Notes: generated from the sequence alone by a model not told the origin. DNA of 24,423 nucleotides from Sva-07 sp035529175 (GCA_035529175.1 DATKXG010000220.1:1-24423); one strand, 5' to 3'; shown: positions 15,014 to 23,924, numbered from the stretch's first letter. Numbers and translations: made by a program.

Positions 15014-15794
15014 CTCCCGAGACTTCGCCGTCAGGCCCCGAGCCGAGTTCGAGCACCGCCTCGAACAGGCGCTGCTCGACGAGTTGTTCCCGCAGGACAG
15101 CCCGCACGCTCGACCGGGAGCGCATTCGAAACACCGATTGGAGACGATGATCATGACCACACTGGAACAGAACCCCGACACGGACACGAGGACTGCGCGT
15201 CGGTGGTGGCTCGCCGCTGCGGGCGTGCTGATACTTGTCGGAGGAATCTTCGCTCTCAACGTGACGCGCGACGACTCCACGCCGCTTGCCGAATCGCCGT
15301 CCGACGACATCTCACCGGCCGCCGGAACGGCAGTGAACTTCGACACGCAGTGGCCATCGCTGGGGGCGAGCAAGTCACAGTCGTGCATCGAGACGTCCAC
15401 GGTCTACGAATGGGCCGAAGGGGCCGGCAGATGCATTCGCACATTCGAGGGTGAAGCGACGCTCACGGGCGACATCACCGGCACCGCGCTGTGGGCCATG
15501 CTCGCGAATCAGGGCACCGCCGCCGACGAGAACGATGCCAGGGCCGACATCACCGCCACGTTCAACGGCACGTACCTCGTGAAGGCTGAGGTCGCAGGAT
15601 GCGGCTCGGGCGAGTTCATGATCGCCGAGCAACTCCGATTCCTCGGCTGGGAGTCCGGGCAGTTCGCCGGAACGTGGCAGATCGTTCCCGGCTCCGGACG
15701 AGGTGAGTTGTCCTCGATCACCGGATCGGGGACCATGCCAGCAGCCGACACGGACACGACTCGAGCCCATACCGGCACCATTTCGTGTGGCTGA
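15006..15794 (+). CDS. Single-TM protein with extracytoplasmic DUF3224/AOC-barrel-like domain, probable anti-sigma factor
   Basis: This is a 262-aa protein with a cytoplasmic N-terminus of about 65 residues, one TM (about 66-86) and a large outer domain. The N-terminus has an acidic/basic helix, EFEHRLEQALLDELF (14-28), but no zinc-binding HxxxCxxC anti-sigma motif. The outer domain has beta-rich segments ending GTWQIVPGSGRGELSSITGSGT, the pattern of DUF3224 and allene-oxide-cyclase-like barrels, and several cysteines that may form disulfides. Its ATG lies inside the sigma gene's last codons, which suggests translational coupling and a partnership: a membrane sensor releasing the sigma factor. 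That role is inferred from context only. Confidence 0.72.
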   Translation: MADSRDFAVRPRAEFEHRLEQALLDELFPQDSPHARPGAHSKHRLETMIMTTLEQNPDTDTRTARRWWLAAAGVLILVGGIFALNVTRDDSTPLAESPSDDISPAAGTAVNFDTQWPSLGASKSQSCIETSTVYEWAEGAGRCIRTFEGEATLTGDITGTALWAMLANQGTAADENDARADITATFNGTYLVKAEVAGCGSGEFMIAEQLRFLGWESGQFAGTWQIVPGSGRGELSSITGSGTMPAADTDTTRAHTGTISCG

Positions 15795-15872
15795 TCATCG
15801 AACCGTACCCGGCTGAGCCAACCGGCATCACGGAGGTCCCCAGCGACCGGCTCGGCGGTAGCATCGCCGCCC

Positions 15873-16307
15873 GTGCTTGCCATCCTCGTCCCCGAGAACA
15901 ACGACCTGTACCGGATCCTCTACTTCGTGCACGTGCTGGCGGCGATCGCCGCGTTCGGGCCGTTGTTCCTGTACCCGCGGCTGCAGCGCGCCGGAGCGAG
16001 CGCCGAGGTTGCCCGCCTGCACATGCGCCTGGTGTTCCCGGCGCTCGTGCTCCTGTGGGTCGCCGGCATGGGGATGGCCGGCGTCGGCAAGATCAGTCTC
16101 GCCGGCACACCGTTCATCACCTCGACCATCGTGTTGTGGCTCGCCGCACTGGCGATCAGCTGGTTCATGATCCGCCCGGCGCTCACCGAGACCGGCGACG
16201 ATACGCGCAAGATCATGGCGGCCGGGATCGGCATCACGCACCTGATCCTGGTGGTGTCGCTCTACCTGATGATCTTCAAGCCCGGCGGCTACGAGTTCAA
16301 CAGCTGA
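15873..16307 (+). CDS. Small four-TM membrane protein (DUF2269-like)
   Basis: This 144-aa hydrophobic protein has TM segments at about 13-35, 52-71, 82-101 and 115-135. The pattern YFVHVLAAIAAFGPLFLYPRL, with a conserved-looking His in TM1, resembles the DUF2269 and related integral membrane families. The function is unknown. The start is GTG 15873; there is no closer ATG in frame before TM1. It follows the putative anti-sigma gene after 78 nt and converges with the VOC gene. Confidence 0.72.
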   Translation: MLAILVPENNDLYRILYFVHVLAAIAAFGPLFLYPRLQRAGASAEVARLHMRLVFPALVLLWVAGMGMAGVGKISLAGTPFITSTIVLWLAALAISWFMIRPALTETGDDTRKIMAAGIGITHLILVVSLYLMIFKPGGYEFNS

Positions 16308-16326
16308 GCCTGTCGCACTCGCGCGC

Positions 16327-16761
16327 TCAGGCGCCGCCCATGACGAGACGGCCGTCGTCGTCGAGTCGGGCATACGGGTTGTGGGCGAGTTCCCACAGAT
16401 GACCGTCGGGGTCGGCGACGTACGACGAATAGCCGCCCCAGAACGCCGTGTGCGGCTCGACGACCGAAGCGGCACCGGCGGCGATCCACTCGGCGAACAC
16501 GTCATCGACCTCGTCGGTCGACGCCAGGTTCATCGCCAGGGTGACGCCGCGGAAACCGCTGCCCTCGGGCGGCACCTTGGCATCGTCGGCGAGCGCCGAC
16601 CATTCGTAGAGACCGAACACCGAGCCCTGCAGCTCGAAGAACGTGATGGTGGGCATCGAGGCCCTCGATCTCGTCCAGCCGAGTGACTCGTAGAACGCGG
16701 TCGACGCAGCGAGGTCGGCGACGCCGAGCGTGATGATCGAGATGCGGTTGGGAACGGTCAT
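16327..16761 (-). CDS. VOC-family (glyoxalase/bleomycin resistance-like) protein
   Basis: This 144-aa protein has the two beta-alpha-beta-beta-beta modules of the vicinal oxygen chelate fold. The first is ISIITLGVADLAASTAFYESLGW (7-29) with the end FELQGSVFGLYEW; the second holds VTLAMNLASTDEVDDVFAEWIAAG and ends YSSYVADPDGHLWELAHNP. The latter is the classic VOC C-terminal motif with a potential metal-ligand Glu. The substrate cannot be told. It occupies the place downstream of recA where recX is usual. The ribosome site GGAGGAG (minus strand) lies in a hairpin (16763-16786). Confidence 0.85.
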   Translation of the reverse strand: MTVPNRISIITLGVADLAASTAFYESLGWTRSRASMPTITFFELQGSVFGLYEWSALADDAKVPPEGSGFRGVTLAMNLASTDEVDDVFAEWIAAGAASVVEPHTAFWGGYSSYVADPDGHLWELAHNPYARLDDDGRLVMGGA

Positions 16762-16762
16762 G

Positions 16763-16786
16763 TGGGGCTCCTCCGGTGGGACCCCA
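16763..16786 (-). promoter_or_regulatory. Leader hairpin containing the VOC gene ribosome site
   Basis: TGGGG (16763-16767) pairs with CCCCA (16782-16786); inner TCC/GGG pairing follows after one mismatch. On the minus strand the GGAGGAG ribosome site is in the distal arm and loop, ending just before the ATG. Folding could lower translation. It may also help to end recA transcription. Confidence 0.4.
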
Positions 16787-16794
16787 TCATGACC

Positions 16795-16828
16795 GAACCC
16801 GTCCGCGTCGCGCGCAGCCCGATCGGGT

Positions 16829-16830
<2 letters not shown>
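16795..16830 (-). terminator. Possible hairpin at the 3' end of recA
   Basis: GAACCCG (16795-16801) and CGGGTTC (16824-16830) form a 7-bp stem round a GC-rich 22-nt loop. The upstream arm includes part of the recA stop codon. No U-tract follows, so terminator function is uncertain. Confidence 0.35.
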
Positions 16831-17902
<1,072 letters not shown>

Positions 17903-18036
17903 GTCGTGTCTCGCTTTCGTGCGGCGGGCGAACCCGGTGCGGTTGGTGATGTGCACCGTAGAGAGGGGGTGTCACAGAGTTGATCGGACTGGTCGATCGG
18001 GCCGCTCGTGCACCCGAATGACAGCACTGTAATCAA

Positions 18037-18050
18037 CGAACAGTCGTTCG
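18037..18050. promoter_or_regulatory. LexA operator (SOS box) of recA, perfect match
   Basis: CGAAC-AGTC-GTTCG fits the CGAAC-N4-GTTYG consensus exactly. It lies 135 nt upstream of the recA start in the 254-nt region between recA and the DUF983-like gene (both minus strand). The rest of that region shows nothing else I can name. Confidence 0.93.
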
Positions 18051-18156
18051 GTCAAGGATCACTCGGGCGAACGCCCATCGACCCGGGCCGTCATCGTTCG
18101 CGTCGAACTTCCGGTGGGATGCCGCACCCGGAACGCGACGCAAACGAGAAGGGAAC

Positions 18157-18615
18157 TCAGTCGCCCAGGTCGGAGGTCGAATCCGAGGTCGAATCGACGG
18201 CGGCGTCCGCATCCGGCGTGATGTCGCCGACGATCTCGAAGTCGTCGGGTTCCGGGGGACGCAGCAGGATGTCGATCGCCTGCCACATGCAGTACGCAGG
18301 TCCGTAGGTGAAGAACGGCAGCACGACGGCCAGTACCGCGAGCACGATGAACATCGGCACGACGTTCACCTCGGGCCAGGTGACCGCGACCATGCCGCCG
18401 AGGATCAGCATCAGCGGACCGAACGTGATGATCGCCGTCATCGCCGCCGCACCGAGTTCGTAGCCGACGTCGTCGCGCCGCCACTTGAGCCCGCACGACT
18501 GGCAACACTCGGCCTTCTTGAACCATCCGACGAAGAATGCGCCTCGACCACCGCACCAGGCGCAGTGCCGAAATGCGCCACGAAGGAACATGCGGAGAAG
18601 TCCGGGTCGCTTCAC
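18157..18615 (-). CDS. DUF983-like zinc-ribbon membrane protein
   Basis: This 152-aa protein has an N-terminal zinc ribbon, C18-x2-C21 (HCAWCGGR) and C37/C38-x2-C41 (ECCQSCGL), followed by KWRRDDVGYELGAAA. Two TM segments follow (about 56-80 and 86-110). This order is the DUF983 layout. The C-terminal tail is acidic with the repeat STSDSTSD. The start is GTG 18615. It is divergent from the four-TM protein gene with only 38 nt between the starts. The function is unknown. Confidence 0.78.
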   Translation of the reverse strand: MKRPGLLRMFLRGAFRHCAWCGGRGAFFVGWFKKAECCQSCGLKWRRDDVGYELGAAAMTAIITFGPLMLILGGMVAVTWPEVNVVPMFIVLAVLAVVLPFFTYGPAYCMWQAIDILLRPPEPDDFEIVGDITPDADAAVDSTSDSTSDLGD

Positions 18616-18653
18616 GATTCAAGGTTACGCGCGAGATTTGTCAGACTCTCAAA

Positions 18654-19463
18654 ATGCGCAGATCACTCGGGGGCCTGATGTTGATCGCTGCCGCCGTTCT
18701 GATCGCGCTCTCCGCCGGCGTCTGGTGGCTGCAGCGCGTGGCGTTCACGCCCTCGAACGACTCCGCAGTGGCGCACTCGGTCCTCGGCGACGAGGAGATC
18801 AGAGGACAGGTCGCGACCATCGTCGCCGGTGCAGACGCCCCGGTGCTCGGCCAGTCGCCGGCCGAGTTGCGCGAGTTCATCGAACAGATCGCGCGCATCC
18901 CCGAAGGGGCCGCGTTGATGAGCGGCTTCATCGGCGATGCGCACGGCCGCCTCATCGGCGCGACCGACGATCGCGTCGTGATCTCCGCGCAGGAACAGGT
19001 CAACATCGTGCGCAACGAGCTGGTCGGCGAGGCGGCTCCCCTCACCCTGCCGGTGCAACGAGTCGGCTCGATGGCGTTCCTCGACAGATGGCTCGGCTGG
19101 ATCGCGCTGGGCTCACTCGGCCTCGGAGTTCTGGTCGCGATCGCCGGAATGTTCCTTCGCCCCGAACGCGGCGAGGGCACGTTCGCGCTCGGCGTCTTCT
19201 TCGCGGGCACGGCAGCTTCACTGGTGGTCTTCGGCTATCTCGTGCCCCTGCTCGTGCTGCCGGCGTTCTCCGACGACCCATGGATGGGGGTGTTCGCCCG
19301 TCTCGCCAACCATCACCGGAACTTGACGCTGCTGTTGGCCGTCGCGTGCTTCGTGGTCGCCGCCCTCATCGTGTTCGGCACGAGCAGCCGCCGCGAGCGA
19401 CGCCAGCACTCGACGCCGCTCAACGTCGGCCGGTACCGCGACGAGCGCAGCTGGAGCCGCTGA
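18654..19463 (+). CDS. Four-TM membrane protein of unknown function
   Basis: This 269-aa protein has TM1 at about 6-26, an extracytoplasmic part of about 115 residues with predicted helices (GDEEIRGQVATIVAGAD ... LREFIEQIARIPEGAAL), then TM2 at about 147-168, TM3 at about 176-203 and TM4 at about 224-242, and a basic tail. I do not recognise a named family. ATG 18654 puts a typical signal-anchor right at the start; upstream in-frame sequence lies inside the divergent DUF983-like gene. The following 96 nt up to 19559 show no clear terminator. Confidence 0.72.
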   Translation: MRRSLGGLMLIAAAVLIALSAGVWWLQRVAFTPSNDSAVAHSVLGDEEIRGQVATIVAGADAPVLGQSPAELREFIEQIARIPEGAALMSGFIGDAHGRLIGATDDRVVISAQEQVNIVRNELVGEAAPLTLPVQRVGSMAFLDRWLGWIALGSLGLGVLVAIAGMFLRPERGEGTFALGVFFAGTAASLVVFGYLVPLLVLPAFSDDPWMGVFARLANHHRNLTLLLAVACFVVAALIVFGTSSRRERRQHSTPLNVGRYRDERSWSR

Positions 19464-19559
19464 ACCGCACGCCCAGGCGACTCCGCGCGCTTCCCGACGG
19501 ATCTGGTCGCGGCAGTCGAAACCGAGTCCGCATGGAATTGCACGACGCTCGGGTGGCCG

Positions 19560-19943
19560 TCAGGAGCCGGTGAGTTCCGCGAGCTGGCGCTGATAGCTGG
19601 CCAGATCGAAGTAATCGCGCCACAGCGTGATCAGGCCGTCGTCGTCGACCTCGAACACACCGGCGAGCGGCAGCTCGAGCCAGCCGTCACCGATCTGGAA
19701 CCGGTCGATGCGCTCGTTGAACACCACCTTGCCGACCTCGTGTTGGCGCACGATCACCCAGTCGACCTCGTTCGCATTGCCCAGGAACATCTCGAGCGTC
19801 GCGGCCATCGCGTCGCGCCCCACGATCGGCTGCATCGGCATGTTCTCGTAGGAGATCGACGGCGAGGCCAATGCAGCAGCGCCAGCGACGTCCTTGCGCT
19901 CGATGGCTTCGATGAAGGCGGTGACGGTCTCGGACGGTGACAT
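19560..19943 (-). CDS. Limonene-1,2-epoxide hydrolase/SnoaL-like (NTF2-fold) protein
   Basis: This 127-aa protein has the small curved-sheet fold of the LEH/SnoaL group. It begins ETVTAFIEAIERKD and has NERIDRF (76-82) and ITLWRDYFDL (105-114). In limonene epoxide hydrolase an Arg and two Asp form the catalytic site; Arg78, Asp80 and Asp110 match these positions. It may therefore be an epoxide hydrolase of unknown substrate. ATG 19943 was chosen over an upstream start (20003) that would run through the palindrome and shows no conservation. It is divergent from the acyl-CoA dehydrogenase gene. Confidence 0.8.
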   Translation of the reverse strand: MSPSETVTAFIEAIERKDVAGAAALASPSISYENMPMQPIVGRDAMAATLEMFLGNANEVDWVIVRQHEVGKVVFNERIDRFQIGDGWLELPLAGVFEVDDDGLITLWRDYFDLASYQRQLAELTGS

Positions 19944-19977
19944 GCGCCGATCGTAGTGATCCGTCCGACTCTGCCCA

Positions 19978-20024
19978 TTCTCGTGAACTCCTGCGGGACC
20001 CATTCCCGCACGAGTTCACGAGAA
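19978..20024. repeat. 47-nt near-perfect palindrome between divergent genes
   Basis: Two 21-nt arms (19978-19998 and 20004-20024) are complementary at 20 positions and enclose a 5-nt CCCAT loop. The arm core reads TCTCGTGAACTC then sTGCGGGA. It begins 35 nt upstream of the LEH-like start and ends 75 nt before the acyl-CoA dehydrogenase ATG. Because both genes start here, a simple terminator is unlikely. It may be a dispersed REP-type element or a large operator. Confidence 0.85.
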
Positions 20025-20098
20025 GCCGGCGCGTTTCCTGATGAGCGTCGCGATCCGTACGATCGCGTCGACGGTTCGAGACCCGAGGAGGGCACACG

Positions 20099-21322
20099 AT
20101 GTTCCAGTGGAGTGACGAGCACCAGATGATCCGCGACGCGGTGAAGCGGTTCGTCGATGACGAGATTCGCCCGAACGTCGACGAACTCGAACACGGCGAC
20201 CTGCCCCCGTACGACATCCTCCGCAAGCTGTTCGCGACGTTCGGGATGGACGCCATGGCGCGCGAGAGCTTCAAGAAGAACATCGAGCGCGAACGGGCGA
20301 TCGAAGCGGGCGAGGAGGTGCCGGAACGCAAGGCCGGCGGCGACGGCGGAGGGATGTCGCTGATCCCGATCATCGAGCTGTGTCGGGTCTGCCCCGGGAT
20401 GGTCACGGCAATGGGCGTGTCGATGGGGCTGACCTCCGCAGCGATCATGTCGAAGGGCACGATCGCCCAGAAGGAGCGATGGGCGCTCGACCTGCTCACG
20501 ATGGACAAGATCGGCGCGTGGGCGATCACCGAACCCGGCAGCGGCTCCGATGCCTTCGGGTCGATGCGCTCCACGGCACGACGCGATGGCGACGAGTACA
20601 TCCTGAACGGGTCGAAGACCTTCATCACGAACGGCCCCTACGCCGACACGACGGTGTTCATCTGCAAGCTCGACGACGGCGAGTCGCCGCCCGATCAGCG
20701 CAAGGTGCTGTCGTTCGTACTCGATCGCGGCATGCCGGGCTTCGAGCAGTCCAAGCCACTCCGCAAGATGGGCATGCACTCCTCCCCCACCGGCGAGCTG
20801 TTCCTCGACGACGTCCGTGTGGGTCGCGATCGGCTGATCGGCGAGACCGAGGACCTGCCCGCGGGCGGGCGTGACGGAGCGAAGGCGACGTTCCAGCAGG
20901 AACGCTCCGGTGTGGCGGCGATGGCACTCGGGATCATCGAGGAGTGCCTCCAGCTGAGCGTGCAGTACGCGAAGGACCGGGTGCAGTTCGGCAAGCCGAT
21001 CGGCGAGTTCCAGCTGATCCAGGACAAGCTCGCCCGGATGGAGGTCGCACGCCTCAACGTGCAGAACCTGGTGTTCCGGACGATGGAGATGGGCGCCGCC
21101 GGCCAGACGATGACCCTGGCCGAGGCCTCGGCGATGAAGCTGTATTCAGCCCGCGCAGCGACCGAGGTCGCGCTCGAAGCGGTGCAGCTCTTCGGCGGCA
21201 ACGGCTACATGAGCGAGTTCCGGGTGGAGCAACTCGCCCGCGACGCCAAGGTGCTGCAGATCTACGCGGGCACCGACGAGATCCAGATCACCGCGATCGC
21301 CAAGGACCTGCTGCGCAGATGA
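20099..21322 (+). CDS. Acyl-CoA dehydrogenase
   Basis: This FAD enzyme of 407 aa oxidises an acyl-CoA to the 2-enoyl-CoA. Signatures are WAITEPGSGSDAFGSM (141-156), NGSKTFITNGPYAD (170-183), GMHSSPTGELFLDDVRV, YAKDRVQFGKPIGEFQLIQ (290-308) and LFGGNGYMSE (364-373). At the usual medium/short-chain catalytic Glu position (YEGT) this protein has Ala390 (IYAGTDEIQ). A Glu at 268 (FQQERSG) matches the alternative base seen in isovaleryl- and long-chain-type enzymes. A charged insert at about 60-85 (ERERAIEAGEEVPERK) separates early helices. Ribosome site GAGGAGG at 20085-20091. The stop overlaps the next start (ATGA). The natural substrate is unknown. Confidence 0.94.
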   Translation: MFQWSDEHQMIRDAVKRFVDDEIRPNVDELEHGDLPPYDILRKLFATFGMDAMARESFKKNIERERAIEAGEEVPERKAGGDGGGMSLIPIIELCRVCPGMVTAMGVSMGLTSAAIMSKGTIAQKERWALDLLTMDKIGAWAITEPGSGSDAFGSMRSTARRDGDEYILNGSKTFITNGPYADTTVFICKLDDGESPPDQRKVLSFVLDRGMPGFEQSKPLRKMGMHSSPTGELFLDDVRVGRDRLIGETEDLPAGGRDGAKATFQQERSGVAAMALGIIEECLQLSVQYAKDRVQFGKPIGEFQLIQDKLARMEVARLNVQNLVFRTMEMGAAGQTMTLAEASAMKLYSARAATEVALEAVQLFGGNGYMSEFRVEQLARDAKVLQIYAGTDEIQITAIAKDLLRR

Positions 21323-22587
21323 CGCGAATGGCACTGCCCGGAATCGACACCGCCGTCGGTCTCGTGACCCGACGCTGTCCGACGCCGACCGATCTCGAAA
21401 TCGTCACCCAGTACGGCGAGGAGTCCGGCGCAGGCGACAGATCCGACGCCATCTGGGCGCTCGTCCAGGACGTCTACCGCACCGGGATGCATCCGGGAAT
21501 CCAGATCTGCATCCGTCAGGGCGGCGAGGTCGTGCTCGATCGTGCAATCGGCAATGCGCGCGGTGTCGTGCCAGGGCAGCGGTTCGATCGCCGCCGAGCG
21601 GTCCCGCTCGGACTGGACACGCCGATCAATCTCTTCTCGGCCGCGAAGGCGGTCACCGGGATGGTCATGCACAAGCTCGAGGAGGCCGGCTCGCTCCGAC
21701 TCGACGACGAGGTCGCAGCGCACCTCCCCGGCTTCGAACGGCACGGTAAGGAACGCATCACGATCCGACACGTCTTGACCCACCGCTCCGGGATCGCCAC
21801 GATGCCGGCCGAGGCGTTCGATCTCGACGTGTTGAGCGACCCGGACCAGCTCGAACGGATCGTCTGCGGGTTGCGGCCGAGCACGCGTGCCGGTGCCATG
21901 CCGGAGTACCACGCGGTCACCGGCGGGCTCATCATGGAAGCCGTCACCCGGCGCGCGGCCGGCCGCAGCCTGCGGGACGTACTCGCAACCGAGATCAAAA
22001 CACCGCTCGGGCTCGGCTGGATGGACTACGGCGTCGCGCCCGAGGACGTCGACCGGGTGGCGCAGAACGTCGAGACCGGCGCACCGATCGGACCCGTGAC
22101 GAACCTCTTCATGAAGCGGGTGCTCGGCAAGCCGTGGAGCGAGGTGCTGCGAATGTCGAACGACCCGCGCTTCCTCGGTGCCGTCGTTCCCTCGGCGAAC
22201 GTCATCGTCACCGCCCGCGACGTCGCCGTCCTCTACCAGTGCATCATGGACGGTGGGTCGTTCGAGGGGACGAGGGTCTTCGACGAGGAGACCGTCAGAC
22301 GATCGCTCGAGGCACCGCACGACGAACTCGCGATCGACCGGATGCTCGGGCTACCACTTCGATACGGGAGCGGATTCATGCTCGGCTCCGGATCGTTCAG
22401 CCCGTACGGCTGGAACCGCCCGCAGGCGTTCGGTCACGTCGGCATGTCGAATCTGTTCACGTGGGCCGACCGCGAGCGCGACCTCGTCGTCGCGATCCTC
22501 ACGACGGGCAAGCCGGTCATCGGACCGCACCTCGTGCCGCTCGTGAAGTTGCTCACGGGGATCAACCAGGTGTTCCCGACGCCGTGA
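21319..22587 (+). CDS. Serine hydrolase, beta-lactamase/esterase (class C-like) fold
   Basis: This is a 422-aa protein of the penicillin-binding/beta-lactamase superfamily, close to EstB-type esterases. Catalytic motifs are S107-A-A-K110 (LFSAAKAVTG), the Tyr motif EYHAVTGG (Tyr197) and a C-terminal FGHVGMS (His373) in place of KTG. HVLTHRSGI (151-159) is also typical. No signal peptide is visible, so it is probably a cytoplasmic esterase. ATG 21319 overlaps the acyl-CoA dehydrogenase stop (ATGA), suggesting coupling and a joint catabolic role, for example releasing or degrading an ester-linked acyl substrate. That role is inferred. Confidence 0.9.
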   Translation: MTRMALPGIDTAVGLVTRRCPTPTDLEIVTQYGEESGAGDRSDAIWALVQDVYRTGMHPGIQICIRQGGEVVLDRAIGNARGVVPGQRFDRRRAVPLGLDTPINLFSAAKAVTGMVMHKLEEAGSLRLDDEVAAHLPGFERHGKERITIRHVLTHRSGIATMPAEAFDLDVLSDPDQLERIVCGLRPSTRAGAMPEYHAVTGGLIMEAVTRRAAGRSLRDVLATEIKTPLGLGWMDYGVAPEDVDRVAQNVETGAPIGPVTNLFMKRVLGKPWSEVLRMSNDPRFLGAVVPSANVIVTARDVAVLYQCIMDGGSFEGTRVFDEETVRRSLEAPHDELAIDRMLGLPLRYGSGFMLGSGSFSPYGWNRPQAFGHVGMSNLFTWADRERDLVVAILTTGKPVIGPHLVPLVKLLTGINQVFPTP

Positions 22588-22596
22588 CGGTTGCAG

Positions 22597-22629
22597 GATT
22601 ACATCGCGGGTCTGACCCGTGATGTAATC
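22597..22629. terminator. Hairpin between serine hydrolase gene and tRNA-Lys, possible bidirectional terminator
   Basis: Fifteen-nt arms GATTACATCGCGGGT (22597-22611) and ACCCGTGATGTAATC (22615-22629) pair with a single G/T-type mismatch round a 3-nt CTG loop. It starts 10 nt after the hydrolase stop and ends 3 nt from the tRNA-Lys 3' end. No T-tract is visible on either side. Position between convergent transcripts supports termination. Confidence 0.65.
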
Positions 22630-22631
22630 GG

Positions 22632-22703
22632 TGCTTCCCCTGGGATTCGAACCCAGAACCAATGGATTAAGAGTCCACTGCTCTGCCATTGAGCTAGAGA
22701 AGC
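22632..22703 (-). tRNA. tRNA-Lys (anticodon CTT)
   Basis: The cloverleaf is complete on the minus strand. Acceptor arms GCTTCTC (22697-22703) and GGGAAGC (22633-22639) pair. The D arm is GCTC/GAGC. The anticodon loop CTCTTAA gives CTT, reading AAG. The T arm is CTGGG-TTCGAAT-CCCAG. Base 73 is A and CCA is not encoded. It follows tRNA-His by about 60 nt on the same strand. Confidence 0.95.
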
Positions 22704-22762
22704 TTGCGGCGAGAGAGGGTACCGAGCGATTGCCTGCCCGACACCCTCTCAGCGCCTGCGTA

Positions 22763-22839
22763 TGGGGTGGCCAAGGGGACTTGAACCCCCAACCGCCAGG
22801 ATCACAACCTGGTGCTCTACCTGTTGAGCTATGACCACC
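22763..22839 (-). tRNA. tRNA-His (anticodon GTG), CCA encoded
   Basis: This lies on the minus strand. The 5' end carries the extra G-1 typical of tRNA-His (base 22839), pairing with C73 (22766). Acceptor GTGGTCA/TGGCCAC, anticodon stem CCAGG/CCTGG with loop TTGTGAT gives GTG. The T arm is GGGGG-TTCAAGT-CCCCT. The 3' CCA is encoded at 22763-22765, unlike the neighbouring tRNA-Lys. The body without CCA is 22766-22839. Confidence 0.95.
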
Positions 22840-22900
22840 ATGTGGGCGAACAGTCTGCCAGGTCGGACCGCGATCGCCACCAACGGTTCACCGTCGACAT

Positions 22901-23911
22901 TCAGGTGCTGGGAACGAGTGCGACCTTGCCCGCCACCTTGCGGTCGGCGAGGTCACGCAGTGCCCGTGGTGCGTCGTGCAGCGGGTACGACACGGGCTCG
23001 ACCGGGGCAAGATCACCCGCGGCGATCCGCTCGACGACCTCGGCGAGCAGGGCCCGGTTCTCGTCCTGGTGACGTCCCACCCATGCGCCCCAGTCGACAC
23101 CGGTCACGCGACGGTTGCGCAGCAGCACCTGGTTGGCGGCGAGTCTGGGAATCCCGGCGACGAAGCCGATCACGATGTACTGGCCGTCCTCACCGAGCGC
23201 CCGCAGCGCGACCTCGCCAACCTCGCCACCGACGGGGTCGTAGACGAGGTCGACACCGCCACGATCGGCACGGTCGTCGAACGTGGCGGCGAACGCCTTG
23301 GCGGCGTCCTTGATCCCCGCCGCATCCAGCGTCGAGTTGTCGATGGTTGCCATCGCCCCGCGCGACTCGGCGAGCGCCCGCTTCTCGGGCGTCGACGCTG
23401 CGGCGATCACCCGGAGCCCGAGGGCTGCGCCGATGTCGACCGCCGCCAGCCCCACGCCACTGCCGGCGCCGAGCACGAGCATCGTGTCGCCGGCCGACAC
23501 GCGGGCACGGACTCGGAGCGCGTACCAGCCGGTCATGTAGCTCTGCATGAACGTTGCCGCCTGGCCGTCGGTCAGCGATTCTGGAATCGCCACGAGCTGC
23601 CTCGGCGACACGACGACCTCGCTCGCGAATCCACCGAAGCCGATGCTCGCGAACATCCGGTCCCCCACCGAGACACCGTCGACGCGGTCGCCGAGCTCGG
23701 TGATCCGACCGACGACTTCTCCGCCCGGCACGAACGGCAACGGCGGCTTGATCTGGTAGCGGCCCTCGACGAGCAGACCATCCACGAAGTTGACACCGGC
23801 GGCCGACACGGCGAGGCGAACCTGGCCCGGCTGCAACGGTTGCGGTTCGCGCTCGACGACACGCAGATCCTCGATCGGCCCGAATTCCGCACACTCGACG
23901 ACGGTGACCAC
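22901..23911 (-). CDS. Quinone oxidoreductase-like NADPH dehydrogenase (zinc-free MDR family)
   Basis: This 336-aa enzyme of the medium-chain dehydrogenase/reductase family has an N-terminal GroES-like domain (AAGVNFVDGLLVEGRY; PFVPGGEVVG) and a Rossmann domain with LVLGAGSGVG (145-154). The zinc-ligand cysteines of alcohol dehydrogenases are missing, as in quinone oxidoreductases and enoyl reductases of this family. It probably reduces a quinone or alpha,beta-unsaturated carbonyl with NADPH. The start is GTG 23911. It follows the DUF2889 gene after 13 nt, so the two are likely cotranscribed. Confidence 0.9.
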   Translation of the reverse strand: MVTVVECAEFGPIEDLRVVEREPQPLQPGQVRLAVSAAGVNFVDGLLVEGRYQIKPPLPFVPGGEVVGRITELGDRVDGVSVGDRMFASIGFGGFASEVVVSPRQLVAIPESLTDGQAATFMQSYMTGWYALRVRARVSAGDTMLVLGAGSGVGLAAVDIGAALGLRVIAAASTPEKRALAESRGAMATIDNSTLDAAGIKDAAKAFAATFDDRADRGGVDLVYDPVGGEVGEVALRALGEDGQYIVIGFVAGIPRLAANQVLLRNRRVTGVDWGAWVGRHQDENRALLAEVVERIAAGDLAPVEPVSYPLHDAPRALRDLADRKVAGKVALVPST

Positions 23912-23924
23912 GAATCCGTCCCCT

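Noticed and set aside
16308..16332. Short GCCTG/CAGGC inverted repeat between convergent membrane and VOC genes
   Set aside because: Stem of about five pairs with a long loop; likely chance.
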